NCBI GenBank assembly: GCA_963765285.1
Contig: CAVXVR010000004.1
Span: 434,001 to 498,000, forward strand
Direction: 5' to 3'
Length of the DNA stretch: 64,000 bases
Source of the DNA: CAVWZH01 sp963765285
GTDB lineage: Bacteria > Acidobacteriota > Terriglobia > Terriglobales > Acidobacteriaceae
Below the pieces are notes generated by a model that saw only the letters and a list, made by a program, of their open reading frames with translations, was not told the DNA's origin and searched no databases. The translations under genes were made by a program, and so were the position numbers. Below, piece after piece: positions 16,717 to 26,400 of the stretch. Each line of letters starts with the position of its first letter. Position 1 is the stretch's first letter.

Positions 16717-19299
16717 ATGGCTCTCACCTCCGGAACCAAGCTTGGCCCGTATGAGATCATTTCGCTCCTCGGCGCAGGTGGCATGGGCGAGGTCTATCGC
16801 GCCCGCGATTCCCGTCTGCGCCGTGAAGTTGCCGTAAAGATCCTGCCGGCGTCCTTCGCTCAGGACACCGACCGGCTGCGCCGTTTCGAGCAGGAAGCCC
16901 GCGTGGTCGGTGCGCTGAATCATCCCAACATTCTCGCCATCTACGACATTGGTACGCATGAGGCCTCGCCTTATCTGGTTTCTGAGTTGCTGGAAGGCCA
17001 GACTTTGCGACAGCAGATGGATGGGGCGCCCATCCCTCAGCGCAAGGCCATCGACTACGCCGTGCAAATTGCGCGCGGGCTGGCGGCGGCACACGAAAAA
17101 GGGGTCGTTCATCGCGATTTGAAGCCCGACAACATCTTCGTGCTCAACGATGGACGCGTGAAGATTCTCGATTTCGGCCTGGCGAAATTGACCCAGGCGG
17201 AGGCTTTTGGCTCCGCAGTTCCCGATCTGCAAACCGTCGATCATGCCCACTCCAACACCACACCTGGGCAGGTGATGGGCACGGTGGGATACATGTCGCC
17301 CGAGCAAGTGCGCGCGCAGCCGACTGATCATCGCACCGACATTTTTGCTTTTGGCGCAATCCTCTACGAGATGCTCACGGGCAAGCGGGCGTTCAAGCGG
17401 GACTCGAGCATCGAAACCATGAACGCGATTCTCAAGGAAGAGCCGGAGGAGATGCAGGAAGTCCTTCCCAGTATCACTCCTGGCTTGGATCGCGTCGTAC
17501 GGCACTGCCTGGAAAAAAATCCCGCGCAGCGTTTTCAATCAGCCAGCGATATTGCGTTCGGCCTGGAAGCGCTCTCCAGCCAGTCAGGCACCAGCACCCG
17601 CCTGGCCGCTGTGAGCGAGCCTCCGAAGTCCCATTGGAAATTGGCTGCCGGACTCGCTTTGGCAGCGCTTGCCCTGGCTGGCGCCTACTTCGTGGGCGTC
17701 AAAAACCATGCGGCCGCGCTCTCGCCGCGCTTTCATCAGCTGACCTTCCAGCGAGGCACTATCTCCGGAGCAAAGTTCGCGCCCGATGGTCAAAGCATAC
17801 TCTTCAGCGCGGCCTGGAATGGCGCGGCTAAACCCCAGGTTTACACCACGCGCACCGATGCTCTGATGTCGCGTCCCATCGATCTCCCGGGCAGCTCTGT
17901 CTTGAGCATTTCGTCCAAGGGAGAGATGGCGATTCGCCAGGAGAGTCAAGCGGATCCTTTTCCCCATGGCATGCTTTCGGTGGTGCCCTTGACCGGCGGA
18001 GCCCCGCGCGATCTGCTGGCCGATGTGATGTCCGCATCATGGAGCCCGAACGGAGATTCCCTGGCTGCGGTTCACATAGTGGCTGGGGACAATCGCCTGG
18101 AGTATCCGATTGGGAAAACAGTCTGGTCCACCAGCACCGGCAACATCACGGACATCGCAGTTTCACCAGATGGCAAATCTATCGCCTATTTTGACCACCC
18201 CAACGCCGGCGACACACGCGGCTATGTCGCCGTGGTCGATCTGTCGGGCAAAGCCAGGCGTTTGACCCACGAGTGGAGCGACCTTACCGGACTGGCCTGG
18301 TCGCACTCCGGGGACGAGATCTGGTTCACGGGCAGTGATGCTGGCATCAATAGCGCACTCTATGCGGTGAACCTTGGCGGCCAACTGCGGGACCTGTTGC
18401 ATATTCCCGGACGATTGCACTTGTTCGATATCAGCAAAGACGGGCAGGTATTGCTTACCAACGAAGCCAGCCGCCTCGAAACCTACGGTCGCCATGCAGG
18501 CCAGAACAAAGACATCGACCTTTCCTGGTTCGATTGGACGATTGGCCGCAGCATTTCCCGGGACGGGCAGTGGGTGGTGCTGGAGGAAGACGGCGAAGGA
18601 GGAGGACCGGACTATTCCGTTTTTGTGCGCAAGACCGACGGTTCTCCGGCTATTCGCCTGGGCAGTGGAATGGGTCTCGATATCTCTCCCGATGGAAAGT
18701 GGGTAGCGTCGACCAGCGTGCGGCAACCTGCACCCACCGTGCTTTTGCCTACGGGCGCCGGCCAGCCGCTCACTCTGGCAGACGGCCAGTTATTCCACTC
18801 GCAAGGCTTGACCTTTCTGCCGGATGGCAAAGGTGTGATTATGATCGCGGCCGAATCTGGTCAGGCTCCGCGTACTTATATACAAATGCTCGACGGTTCG
18901 CCGCGGCGCGCAATCGGGCCGGAGGGTTTTCGAGGCGTCCTGGTCTCGCCCGACGGCAAGTATGTGGCGGGAAAGAAGGATCAGACCTTTTTGGTCGTGG
19001 CCTTAACCGGCAACCAGCCTCCTCAGCCACTTCCCTTCATTCAGGCCAAGGAGTCGGTGAGCGGATGGACTGCCGACAACAACGGGCTTTACGTTGGCGA
19101 CGCATCTTCAACCCCGGTCGCAGTCTATGTGGTGGACATCAACAGCGGCCAGCGGCATCTGCATCACCAGAATTCTCCTCCGGATCTCTCCGGCGTTCCC
19201 GCGGTAGATTCGGGTCTCACGACGCCGGACGGAAAGTTCTATGTGTACGATGTGCCCCGCGTTCTTTCGTATCTGTATGTGGTGGAAGGTTTGAAGTAA
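16717..19299 (+). CDS. Ser/Thr protein kinase with C-terminal TolB-like propeller
   Basis: This 860-residue transmembrane Hanks-type kinase has a glycine loop LGAGGMGEVY at 18-27, catalytic Lys K41, HRDLKPDN at 132-139, DFG at 152-154 and the GTVGYMSPEQ activation segment; all key residues are present. A single membrane helix lies at about 308-328. The extracytoplasmic part (330-860) is a TolB/WD40-like beta-propeller with repeated SPDGK and PDGQSI blades. This kinase-propeller architecture is abundant in acidobacteria. The propeller probably senses a ligand. No cognate phosphatase lies nearby. Confidence 0.93.
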   Translation: MALTSGTKLGPYEIISLLGAGGMGEVYRARDSRLRREVAVKILPASFAQDTDRLRRFEQEARVVGALNHPNILAIYDIGTHEASPYLVSELLEGQTLRQQMDGAPIPQRKAIDYAVQIARGLAAAHEKGVVHRDLKPDNIFVLNDGRVKILDFGLAKLTQAEAFGSAVPDLQTVDHAHSNTTPGQVMGTVGYMSPEQVRAQPTDHRTDIFAFGAILYEMLTGKRAFKRDSSIETMNAILKEEPEEMQEVLPSITPGLDRVVRHCLEKNPAQRFQSASDIAFGLEALSSQSGTSTRLAAVSEPPKSHWKLAAGLALAALALAGAYFVGVKNHAAALSPRFHQLTFQRGTISGAKFAPDGQSILFSAAWNGAAKPQVYTTRTDALMSRPIDLPGSSVLSISSKGEMAIRQESQADPFPHGMLSVVPLTGGAPRDLLADVMSASWSPNGDSLAAVHIVAGDNRLEYPIGKTVWSTSTGNITDIAVSPDGKSIAYFDHPNAGDTRGYVAVVDLSGKARRLTHEWSDLTGLAWSHSGDEIWFTGSDAGINSALYAVNLGGQLRDLLHIPGRLHLFDISKDGQVLLTNEASRLETYGRHAGQNKDIDLSWFDWTIGRSISRDGQWVVLEEDGEGGGPDYSVFVRKTDGSPAIRLGSGMGLDISPDGKWVASTSVRQPAPTVLLPTGAGQPLTLADGQLFHSQGLTFLPDGKGVIMIAAESGQAPRTYIQMLDGSPRRAIGPEGFRGVLVSPDGKYVAGKKDQTFLVVALTGNQPPQPLPFIQAKESVSGWTADNNGLYVGDASSTPVAVYVVDINSGQRHLHHQNSPPDLSGVPAVDSGLTTPDGKFYVYDVPRVLSYLYVVEGLK

Positions 19300-19347
19300 G
19301 GTGGGCTGACTTTCTGACAATCGACATTCGGATCACGTCTCACGGGA

Positions 19348-19501
19348 TTCGTATCAGGGCACGCCTTGAGGCGTGCCGCCTCGGACCGCTATACCGAGGG
19401 TTCGCGCCAAAATGGCGCAGTCGTGGCGGTTGCGCACCCAGGCGCGAGGCGAATTTCGGTTACCTGGGACGGCACGGCTGAAGCCGATGCCCTGATACGA
19501 A
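19348..19501. repeat. 154-bp structured inverted-repeat element
   Basis: It is bounded by a perfect 14-bp inverted repeat, TTCGTATCAGGGCA (19348-19361) and its complement (19488-19501). Inside are several further pairings: CACGCC/GGCGTG, CCTCGG/CCGAGG, GCGCCA/TGGCGC and CCCAGG/CCTGGG. It resembles a REP/BIME or MITE-like unit, has no coding potential, and lies between the kinase and nfeD genes. Confidence 0.75.
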
Positions 19502-19565
19502 GTGCGCACTCATATTGGACTCAATCTGAGAGACAATAGGACTGAGTGGCTACAGCCCAGAATCC

Positions 19566-20894
19566 ATGAAATCGCATTTCCATTTACGAATCTTCCCTTC
19601 TCTGCTCGCTGGAATATTCTTGCTCACCTTCGCCATCCCCTCTTCCGCCGAAGTGCTTAAGATCGTGATTAACGACGCTATCCATCCCATCACTGAGGAA
19701 TACATTGGCCGCGCTTTGGAAGAAGCGCAACGCAACAAAGACCAGGCGCTCTTGATTGAGATCAACACCCCAGGCGGACTGCTCGAGTCAACTCGCGAAA
19801 TCATCGAGAAGATTCTGGCCGCGCCCGTTCCCGTAATCATCTACGTCACGCCTAGCGGCAGCCGCGCCGCCTCGGCTGGATTCTTCATTCTGGAAAGCGC
19901 CGACGTCGCGGCCATGGCGCCGGGCACCAACACCGGCGCGGCGCATCCCGTGACAATCGGTGGCGGCAAGATCGACGACGTGATGAAGGAGAAACTGGAA
20001 AACGACGCCGCGGCTCTGATGCGGTCCGTGGCCGCCAAGCGCGGCCGCAACGTGGAGATCGCGGAGAGCGCCGTGCGGCAATCCAAGTCATTTACGGAAC
20101 AAGAGGCGCTTTCTGACAAGTTGATCGACTATGTGGCCCCCACTGAAGAAGACCTGTTCAAACAGATGCAAGGAAAAACGGTAAAGCGGTTCGATGGCCA
20201 GACCACCACTCTGAACCTTGCGGGTCAGCCGATTCGGCCGTTCGACATGACCCTGAAACAGCGCATTCTGGCTTTCATCCTCGATCCGAATATTGCGTTT
20301 ATCTTGCTGGCGATCGGCGCTCTGGCGCTCTATGCGGAATTCAACCATCCGGGCGCGGTCGTCCCTGGAACTGTGGGCGTAGTCTTCATTCTGCTCGCCG
20401 CGTTTGCCCTAAACCTGCTCCCGGTGCGCTTCGCGGCAATAGTGCTGATTCTGGCGTCGTTCGCGCTCTTCGCTCTCGAGGCCAAATTTGCCACTCACGG
20501 AGTTTTGGCCATCGGTGGAATCACTACCATGGTGCTGGGTGGACTGCTCCTGGTGGACTCTCCCATCCCAGAAATGCGCGTTCGCCTGGGTACTGCACTG
20601 GCGGTTAGTGTTCCCCTCGGAGCCATCACCGTGTTCCTGATGCGCATTGCTCTCAAGGCCCGCGCCAACAAGGTGGTCACCGGCGTTCAAGGCCTGATCG
20701 GGGAGCGCGGAGTGGCCCAAACGTCCCTTTCGCCTCAGGGCAAGGTTTTCGTTCACGGCGAACTCTGGGACGCGGTCGCCTCCAGCAACCTATCTCCCGG
20801 ACAACTGGTCGTGGTCCGCCAAGTGGAGGGCTTGCAACTCCAAGTGGACCCAGATCCCTCTGCCCAACCCGCTCCAGCAAGCACGGCGGTCTGA
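19566..20894 (+). CDS. nfeD: NfeD-family membrane serine protease (long form)
   Basis: This 442-residue protein has a signal peptide (1-28), a ClpP-like periplasmic protease domain (about 30-230), a membrane block of 4-5 helices (about 235-370) and a C-terminal OB-fold NfeD domain (about 380-435: GLIGERGVAQTSLSPQGKVFVHGELWDAV). The nucleophile is probably Ser103 in SRAASAGFF, paired with a Lys further on as in the archaeal 1510-N protease. This long form typically works with a stomatin/slipin partner, whose gene is next in the same direction. Confidence 0.92.
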   Translation: MKSHFHLRIFPSLLAGIFLLTFAIPSSAEVLKIVINDAIHPITEEYIGRALEEAQRNKDQALLIEINTPGGLLESTREIIEKILAAPVPVIIYVTPSGSRAASAGFFILESADVAAMAPGTNTGAAHPVTIGGGKIDDVMKEKLENDAAALMRSVAAKRGRNVEIAESAVRQSKSFTEQEALSDKLIDYVAPTEEDLFKQMQGKTVKRFDGQTTTLNLAGQPIRPFDMTLKQRILAFILDPNIAFILLAIGALALYAEFNHPGAVVPGTVGVVFILLAAFALNLLPVRFAAIVLILASFALFALEAKFATHGVLAIGGITTMVLGGLLLVDSPIPEMRVRLGTALAVSVPLGAITVFLMRIALKARANKVVTGVQGLIGERGVAQTSLSPQGKVFVHGELWDAVASSNLSPGQLVVVRQVEGLQLQVDPDPSAQPAPASTAV

Positions 20895-21012
20895 GCGCGC
20901 CTCGCGCATCCGGCCTGACAACCCTGCGAAATCCGAATCACAGCCGCCGCAAGGCAAATTGCGCTACAATCCGCCCCAGAAGCATTCTGTCCCAGTTGGG
21001 CTGGAGGCACTC

Positions 21013-21792
21013 GTGGAATTAGGTTTCGGCTTTACTACCGTCGCCATCGTAATTGTTGTTTTGTACCTCTTAAGTTCGATCAAGATCCTGGCGGAATATG
21101 AGAGGGGCGTAATTTTCCGTTTGGGCCGATTGCTGGGGCACGAGAAGGGCCCCGGTATTATCTTCGTTTTCGCCCCGATCGATCGCATGGTTCGCATTTC
21201 GCTGCGTCAGGAAGCACTGGAAGTGCCTCCGCAAGACATCATCACGCGCGATAACGTCACCCTTAAAGTGAATGCCGTCATCTTTCTGCGCGTCATCGAT
21301 CCACGTAAGGCAGTCGTCGAAGTTTCCAACTACGTCTACCAGACTTCGCAGTTTGCCCAAACGACGCTGCGCTCGGTCCTCGGCGAGCAGGAACTAGACG
21401 AACTGCTCTCGCACCGCGAAAAGATCAACCTGCGCTTGCAGAGCATCCTCGACACCCACACCGCGCCCTGGGGCGTGAAAGTGGCCAACGTCGAGGTGAA
21501 GCAGGTCGACATGCCGGAGACCATGCTGCGCGCCATGGCCAAACAGGCCGAGGCGGAACGCGAAAAACGGTCCAAGATCATTCACGCAGAAGGCGAGTTC
21601 TCCGCCGCGCAGCGTCTGGTGGACGCGGCCCATCTGCTGGCCACCGAGCCGGTCAGCGTGCAACTCCGCTACCTGCAAACCTTGACCGAAATCGGCGTGG
21701 AAAAGAATACGACTGTAGTGTTTCCGGTGCCGGTAGATCTTTTTTCCAGCATCCAGAAACTGATCTCCAAGTCTGAGGCCAAGGCCGGCTAG
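21013..21792 (+). CDS. Slipin (stomatin-like SPFH protein)
   Basis: This 259-residue membrane-scaffold protein has one N-terminal helix (FTTVAIVIVVLYLLSSIKIL), an SPFH/Band 7 domain (EYERGVIFRLGRLLGHEKGPG, LRQEALEVPPQDIITRDNVTLKVNA) and a C-terminal coiled coil (AEAEREKRSKIIHAEGEFSAAQ). GTG 21013 was chosen because GGAGG lies just upstream and the hydrophobic start follows at once. A TTG at 20959 is in frame but would add 18 polar residues and lies upstream of a TACAAT promoter-like element (20964-20969). It pairs with NfeD, its usual cleaving partner. Confidence 0.9.
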   Translation: MELGFGFTTVAIVIVVLYLLSSIKILAEYERGVIFRLGRLLGHEKGPGIIFVFAPIDRMVRISLRQEALEVPPQDIITRDNVTLKVNAVIFLRVIDPRKAVVEVSNYVYQTSQFAQTTLRSVLGEQELDELLSHREKINLRLQSILDTHTAPWGVKVANVEVKQVDMPETMLRAMAKQAEAEREKRSKIIHAEGEFSAAQRLVDAAHLLATEPVSVQLRYLQTLTEIGVEKNTTVVFPVPVDLFSSIQKLISKSEAKAG

Positions 21793-21845
21793 CTGTTCGG
21801 TGAGTAACTGACTGCATTGAACTAAGGAGACCACCGAGGTTGACC

Positions 21846-22417
21846 ATGGCAGCTTCTGGCGATACCGAGATCACTCTGGGCACGGGCAAAATGCTCGCTC
21901 TATTCTTCGGCCTGGTGGCGCTCTGCGCCGTGTTCTTCGGCATGGGATTTTCGCTGGGTAAGAGCACAGCCAAGACCGCTTTGGTTCCGGATGTTGCATC
22001 CGGCTCGATTACGGAGAGCGGTCCTCGTCCTTCCGCCTCGAAGAACGTAAGTTCTTCTGCCTCCCGATCCGTGCCGTGAAATCGGTGGGCCAGAAGCTCC
22101 CCGACGCGCAGACTCCCAATAGCGCCGCCACTACGGAGTCTGCCACGGCGGCTGCGGGCGCGACTGCACCTGCCGATCCTCTCGTCGCCCCTCCCTTGAA
22201 CGGTTATTACGTCCAAGTCGCCGCAGTCAGCAAACAGGAAGACGCGGAAGCCCTGGTAGACGCGCTCAAGAAAAAGCAGTACGCCGCCTTTTCCACCAGC
22301 GCTTCTGCGGACAAACTTTTTCGCATACAGGTGGGCCCTTTCGGAGACATCAAAGAGGCAGAGGCGATTCGGGCCAAGCTGGTGGGCGATGGCTACAACC
22401 CGATTCTCAAGAAATGA
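21846..22417 (+). pseudogene. SPOR-domain envelope protein split by a frameshift
   Basis: Frame one from ATG 21846 encodes a short N-terminus and membrane helix (GKMLALFFGLVALCAVFFGMGFSLG) and stops at 22079. Frame two from GTG 22076 encodes KSVGQK, an Ala/Pro linker, and a SPOR domain (GYYVQVAAVSKQEDAEALVDALKKKQY...RIQVGPF...GYNPILKK), ending at 22417. SPOR proteins bind denuded septal peptidoglycan through a single-anchor protein with linker and SPOR domain, exactly the sum of the two frames, so one base is probably missing near 22060-22076. The frames overlap as GTGA, so two coupled genes cannot be excluded. TTG 21840 is another possible start (AAGGAGA 9 nt upstream). Confidence 0.75.
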
Positions 22418-22432
22418 AGATTGCGGACCGCT

Positions 22433-23044
22433 TCACTCCCTGCTAAACCTCTGCTCTTTCCACGGATCACCGTACATGTGGTAACCGTTCTGCTCCCAGA
22501 ATCCAGGCGTGTCATGATCGAGAAGTTCCAGGCCGCGCACCCATTTCACCGATTTCCAGGCATACAAGTGAGGAATGATGAGGCGCAGCGGATAGCCATG
22601 ATCGGGCGTGAGCGGCTGCCCATCGTGCTGGGTAGCGAGTAAAACCTCATCGCGGTCCAGGTCCGCCAAGGGAACGTTGGCCGTAAATCCCTGCTCGGCG
22701 TGGATCAAGACATATTTCGCTGAGGGTTTTGGTCGCACTCGGGCCAGCAACTCCTTCATCGCGACCCCATCCCAGTGATTGTCGAACCGGCTCCAGCGGG
22801 TCACGCAATGGAAATCGCTTTCGCGCTGGATCTTGGGCAACGCGTTGAATTCTTCCCACGAGAGCTGCAACGGTGCTTCCACCAGTCCGTACACGCGAAA
22901 TTCCCACGTCTCAGGATCGAACACCGGGACCGAGCCATAGTGCAAAACCGGCCACTTCAGGGTCAGCGACTGCCCCGGAGGCAGGCGTCCGGCCTGCTTC
23001 ATCTGCCGTTCCAGTTCCCTCCGGTCTTTTCCCTCGAAGAGCAT
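22433..23044 (-). CDS. YedY/sulfite-oxidase-like molybdopterin oxidoreductase
   Basis: This 203-residue catalytic-domain protein has WEFRVYGLVEAPLQLSWEEFNALP, FHCVTRWS with the Mo-ligand Cys at residue 80, HAEQGFTANVPL, HGYPLRLIIPHLYAWKSVKWV, and GFWEQNGYHMYGDPW at the end. These are conserved blocks of the sulfite-oxidase/YedY (MsrP) fold. It lacks a Tat or Sec signal, unlike MsrP, so a cytoplasmic location is likely. No MsrQ-like cytochrome is nearby. It is divergent from an ArsR gene 105 bp away that may regulate it (inference). Confidence 0.85.
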   Translation of the reverse strand: MLFEGKDRRELERQMKQAGRLPPGQSLTLKWPVLHYGSVPVFDPETWEFRVYGLVEAPLQLSWEEFNALPKIQRESDFHCVTRWSRFDNHWDGVAMKELLARVRPKPSAKYVLIHAEQGFTANVPLADLDRDEVLLATQHDGQPLTPDHGYPLRLIIPHLYAWKSVKWVRGLELLDHDTPGFWEQNGYHMYGDPWKEQRFSRE

Positions 23045-23149
23045 CGCGTCTGGCCTCTCTTATGAGATCAACTCCGCGTTTGAAGGTTGCAGGGGTTACT
23101 GAATTCTTAGATTGACAGTAATCAATGTCGTACCCGATCCTAGGATGCC

Positions 23150-23449
23150 ATGAGCAACGCGGAACCCGACCTGACGAAAAAGCTGCAAGCCATCGCCGAT
23201 CCTACCCGCCGCCGTATTTTACAGGCGCTGAAAGAACGTGGCGGCAATTCCATTGGCAAAGAAACCGGTCTGTGCGCTATCGACATCGAACAGCGCATGC
23301 AGCTTTCCCAGCCTACCATTTCTCATCATATGGCTGTTTTGAAGAACGCGGGACTGGTGAAGACACAAAAACTGGGCCTGTGGATGTGGTACCAGCGGGA
23401 CGAAACTGCCATTCGGGAATTTATCCGGATTTTGCGGAAGGGCCTGTGA
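23150..23449 (+). CDS. ArsR-family winged-helix regulator
   Basis: A 99-residue single-domain DNA-binding protein: LQAIADPTRRRILQALKERG, then recognition region MQLSQPTISHHMAVLKNAGLV, then a wing and GLWMWYQRDETAIREFIRIL. Only one Cys is present (CAIDIEQ), not the typical ELCVCD metal site, so metal sensing is unsure. A TTGACA hexamer at 23112-23117 lies upstream, but its spacing to TAGGAT is 23 nt, too long for a standard promoter. The divergent neighbour is the molybdo-oxidoreductase. Confidence 0.88.
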   Translation: MSNAEPDLTKKLQAIADPTRRRILQALKERGGNSIGKETGLCAIDIEQRMQLSQPTISHHMAVLKNAGLVKTQKLGLWMWYQRDETAIREFIRILRKGL

Positions 23450-23473
23450 TCAGCGGCAGAAAGCAGGCAACAA

Positions 23474-26400
23474 TTATCCGGCAGCAGCAGCCTGAGTCTT
23501 TTGCAGCAAGCGCCGCGTCTGGGCGATAAGCTCACTCACTTCAAACGGCTTCACCAGGTAAGGCAAATTCTTCTCCTGCAGAAAAGTTCGGATCTCTGGC
23601 TCGAGCGCGCTGGAAAAGGTAAACAGCACGTGCCCCGCCAGACCAGCAGCTCTTTCGCTAATCCAGTCATGCACTTCGTTCGCGCTCCATCCTCCTGGCA
23701 TCCTGCCGTTAATAATCAGCGCGTCGAACTTCTCACTGATCAGCCGCGCCTTCGCTTCTTCACCGTTCATCAGCGCCGTAACCTGTGCGCCTGCCCCGGT
23801 GAGCACGTCGCGCTCGAATTCCAGTACAGCCTCCTCGTCTTCCACCAGGAGTATCCGTCCGGAAACAGCGGATTCACGCGGCGGAATGACCGCTGGTTGC
23901 TGCACAGCCACAGCCCCCGCTGCCGGTAACCGGACTTCGATGACGGCGCCTCCTCCATCCCGGTTCCGTGCCGTGATCTCGCCACCGTGTTCTTTGATAA
24001 TGCCGTAGCAGATACTGAGACCAAGGCCGGTGCCCTTGCCCACACTTTTTGTGGTGTAGAAGGGATCGAAAATCCGGTGCGGCTCCTTGATCCCGCAACC
24101 GGAGTCGTGAAATTCCGCATGCACCTGCCCGGCCTTTCGCGTACACACAAACTTTCAAATTGCCGCCGTTCCCCGCTTCCAGTATGGCGTCGACTGCGTT
24201 GTTGATGATGTTGAGAAATACCTGTTCCAACTGGTGGGGATCGGCGGTCACAGCCGGAATGTTGGGCTCGATCTGGCGTTCCAGTCCGATATTGTTCACT
24301 CGCAAGTCGTAGTCACGAAGGGCTAAGGTTTCGTCGATGACTTTGCAGATATCGACACTTTCCTTCTGCAATTTTCTCTGGCGGGCAAACGACAGTAGGT
24401 TTTGCACCACACGATGGGTGCGTTGCGCCTGCTTGAACAGCTTGGCGACGAAATCCTTAGCGCGATCTCCCAAGCCTTCGCTTTCGAGCAGTTGGGCATA
24501 GCCCAGAATCGCGGTCAGCGGATTGTTCAGCTCGTGAGCTACACCGGCGATCAACTGGCCCACGGCCGACATCTTTTCGCTTTGCAGCAGCTGTTCTTGC
24601 GTTCGCCGCAGGTCCTCGTAGGCGCGGCAGGTTTCTTCGTAGAGGCGGACTTTTTCGATCGTCGTCGCCAGTTGTCGTCCAATGGCCACCAGCAGGTTTT
24701 CATCGTTACTGGTATATTCGCGGGTTTCCCGGCTGCTGATGCCCATAATGCCCATGGGCTTGTCCTTACCCCATAGAAGAACCCATATCCAGGATTGCCA
24801 GCCGTCGGCGCGCACGAACTCTGCCACCAGCGCGGGAAGGTGTGGCAAATACTCCGCCGTGATCACTTCGGTGCGAGAGCGAGTTACCAGGTCCCCGAAA
24901 CCCTCGGGAAATTTTGCCTCGGCGAAACGCGCCCGGTCGGCACTGCGCTGGCCCCAGCCCGCTCTTCGGCGGAATGTCTCGTTGTCCTCATCCGAAAGAT
25001 AGACCGACCCGGTCTCTGCGCCGAGCAAGGAGATTACCTGGCGCAGCGTGAGGTTCAGAATTTCGTCAAGATCGAATGACTGGGTCGCAATCACGGCCAT
25101 GGCGTTCAACGCGTTCAGCTCGCGGTTGCGGCGGCGAATCTCGTCCTCCGCACGCTTCTTTTCGGTGATATCCAGCAGAAAGCCCTGGTAGCGCTCAATC
25201 TTGCCGTCTCCGGTGCGCGTGGCAAAGCTGCTCTCCATGGCCGAGAGCAATGTGCCGTCTTTCCGCCGCAGCGTGACTTCAAAATTCCGCACGTAGTTGT
25301 TGCGCTCCATCTCACGGCGGAATACTTCTCTCTGCTCAGCCGAGCCATACAGTTCCGTATCGATATTCAGAGAAATCAGTTCTTCGCGGCTGTTGTGCCC
25401 CAGCATCCGCACAAAGGCATCATTGCAGTCGAGCAGCTTGCCTTCGGGCGTGGCCACAAAGACTCCTTCTTGCACCTGCTCGAACAGCAGCCGGTATTTT
25501 TCTTCTGCGATCCGCCGGTCTGTGGTATCCCGAACCACGTGGATGGTGCCTTTTTGCTTGCTTCCCTGTTCGGTGTACGAGGAGGTGGAGACCATGCAAA
25601 AGCCGCCGAAAGGAGCGGTCGGTTCCCTCGTGGAAGCCTTCATTTCCAACCGAGCAATAGGGACACCCTGACCATTTGCCGGGGCCTCTCGGCAGGACTT
25701 CCTCGCAGGTTTTTCCCACGACATCCGCAGGAGCCTGGGCCAGCCTTTCCAGCAACGCGTGGTTGGCCTTCATAACGCGGAACTCAGAATCATGTAACAA
25801 AACCAGGTCATGAATGGAATCGAAGGTATTGGCCCATTGCCGGTGAGAGCGCAAGACCTGCTCCACTAGTCGAAGGTTCTCCACCGCCAGCCCGAGTTGT
25901 TGTCCGGTTGTGGTAAGAAACTCCATGTCGTCCGGCGCATATTTCAGACTACGGCGGCTGCCCAATGACAAAACGCCAATCACGGATTTCTTCCCCAGGA
26001 CGGGCACAATCACCACGTGATGAAACTTTTCACCTCGAAGCTGCGCACGTATGTTTTCATTTGCGTTTGCCGTTTTGACCACAACCGGCGTGCCTTCCTG
26101 CATAGCCTGGCCCAGAGATTGATACATGGGCAACGAACCACATTCCTGCAGGTAGTTTTGCGACAGGCCGATCTGCTGCGCAACCACCATGTTGTCGCCG
26201 TCCCGCAAGCGGAACCAGGCGGCTCTGGCATGCATTAGCTTCTTAAGTTCTTCGAGGGCCGTGACCATCATTGGGCCGTAATGCTGGGCTCGGGTAATGC
26301 TTCCGGTCAGCGCGTTGATCACGCCCAGCCGCTGGGTGCGCATCTTGTAGTCGTCAAACACTATCAACAGCATGCTGAGGCCAGCGGTGAGAGTGGTAAT

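Noticed and set aside
22060..22079. Programmed ribosomal frameshift in the SPOR gene
   Set aside because: No slippery heptamer of the X XXY YYZ type is present, so a base error or decay is simpler.
23100..23149. Standard TTGACA/TAGGAT promoter before the first ArsR gene
   Set aside because: The 23-nt spacing is too long. TTGACA alone is not enough.
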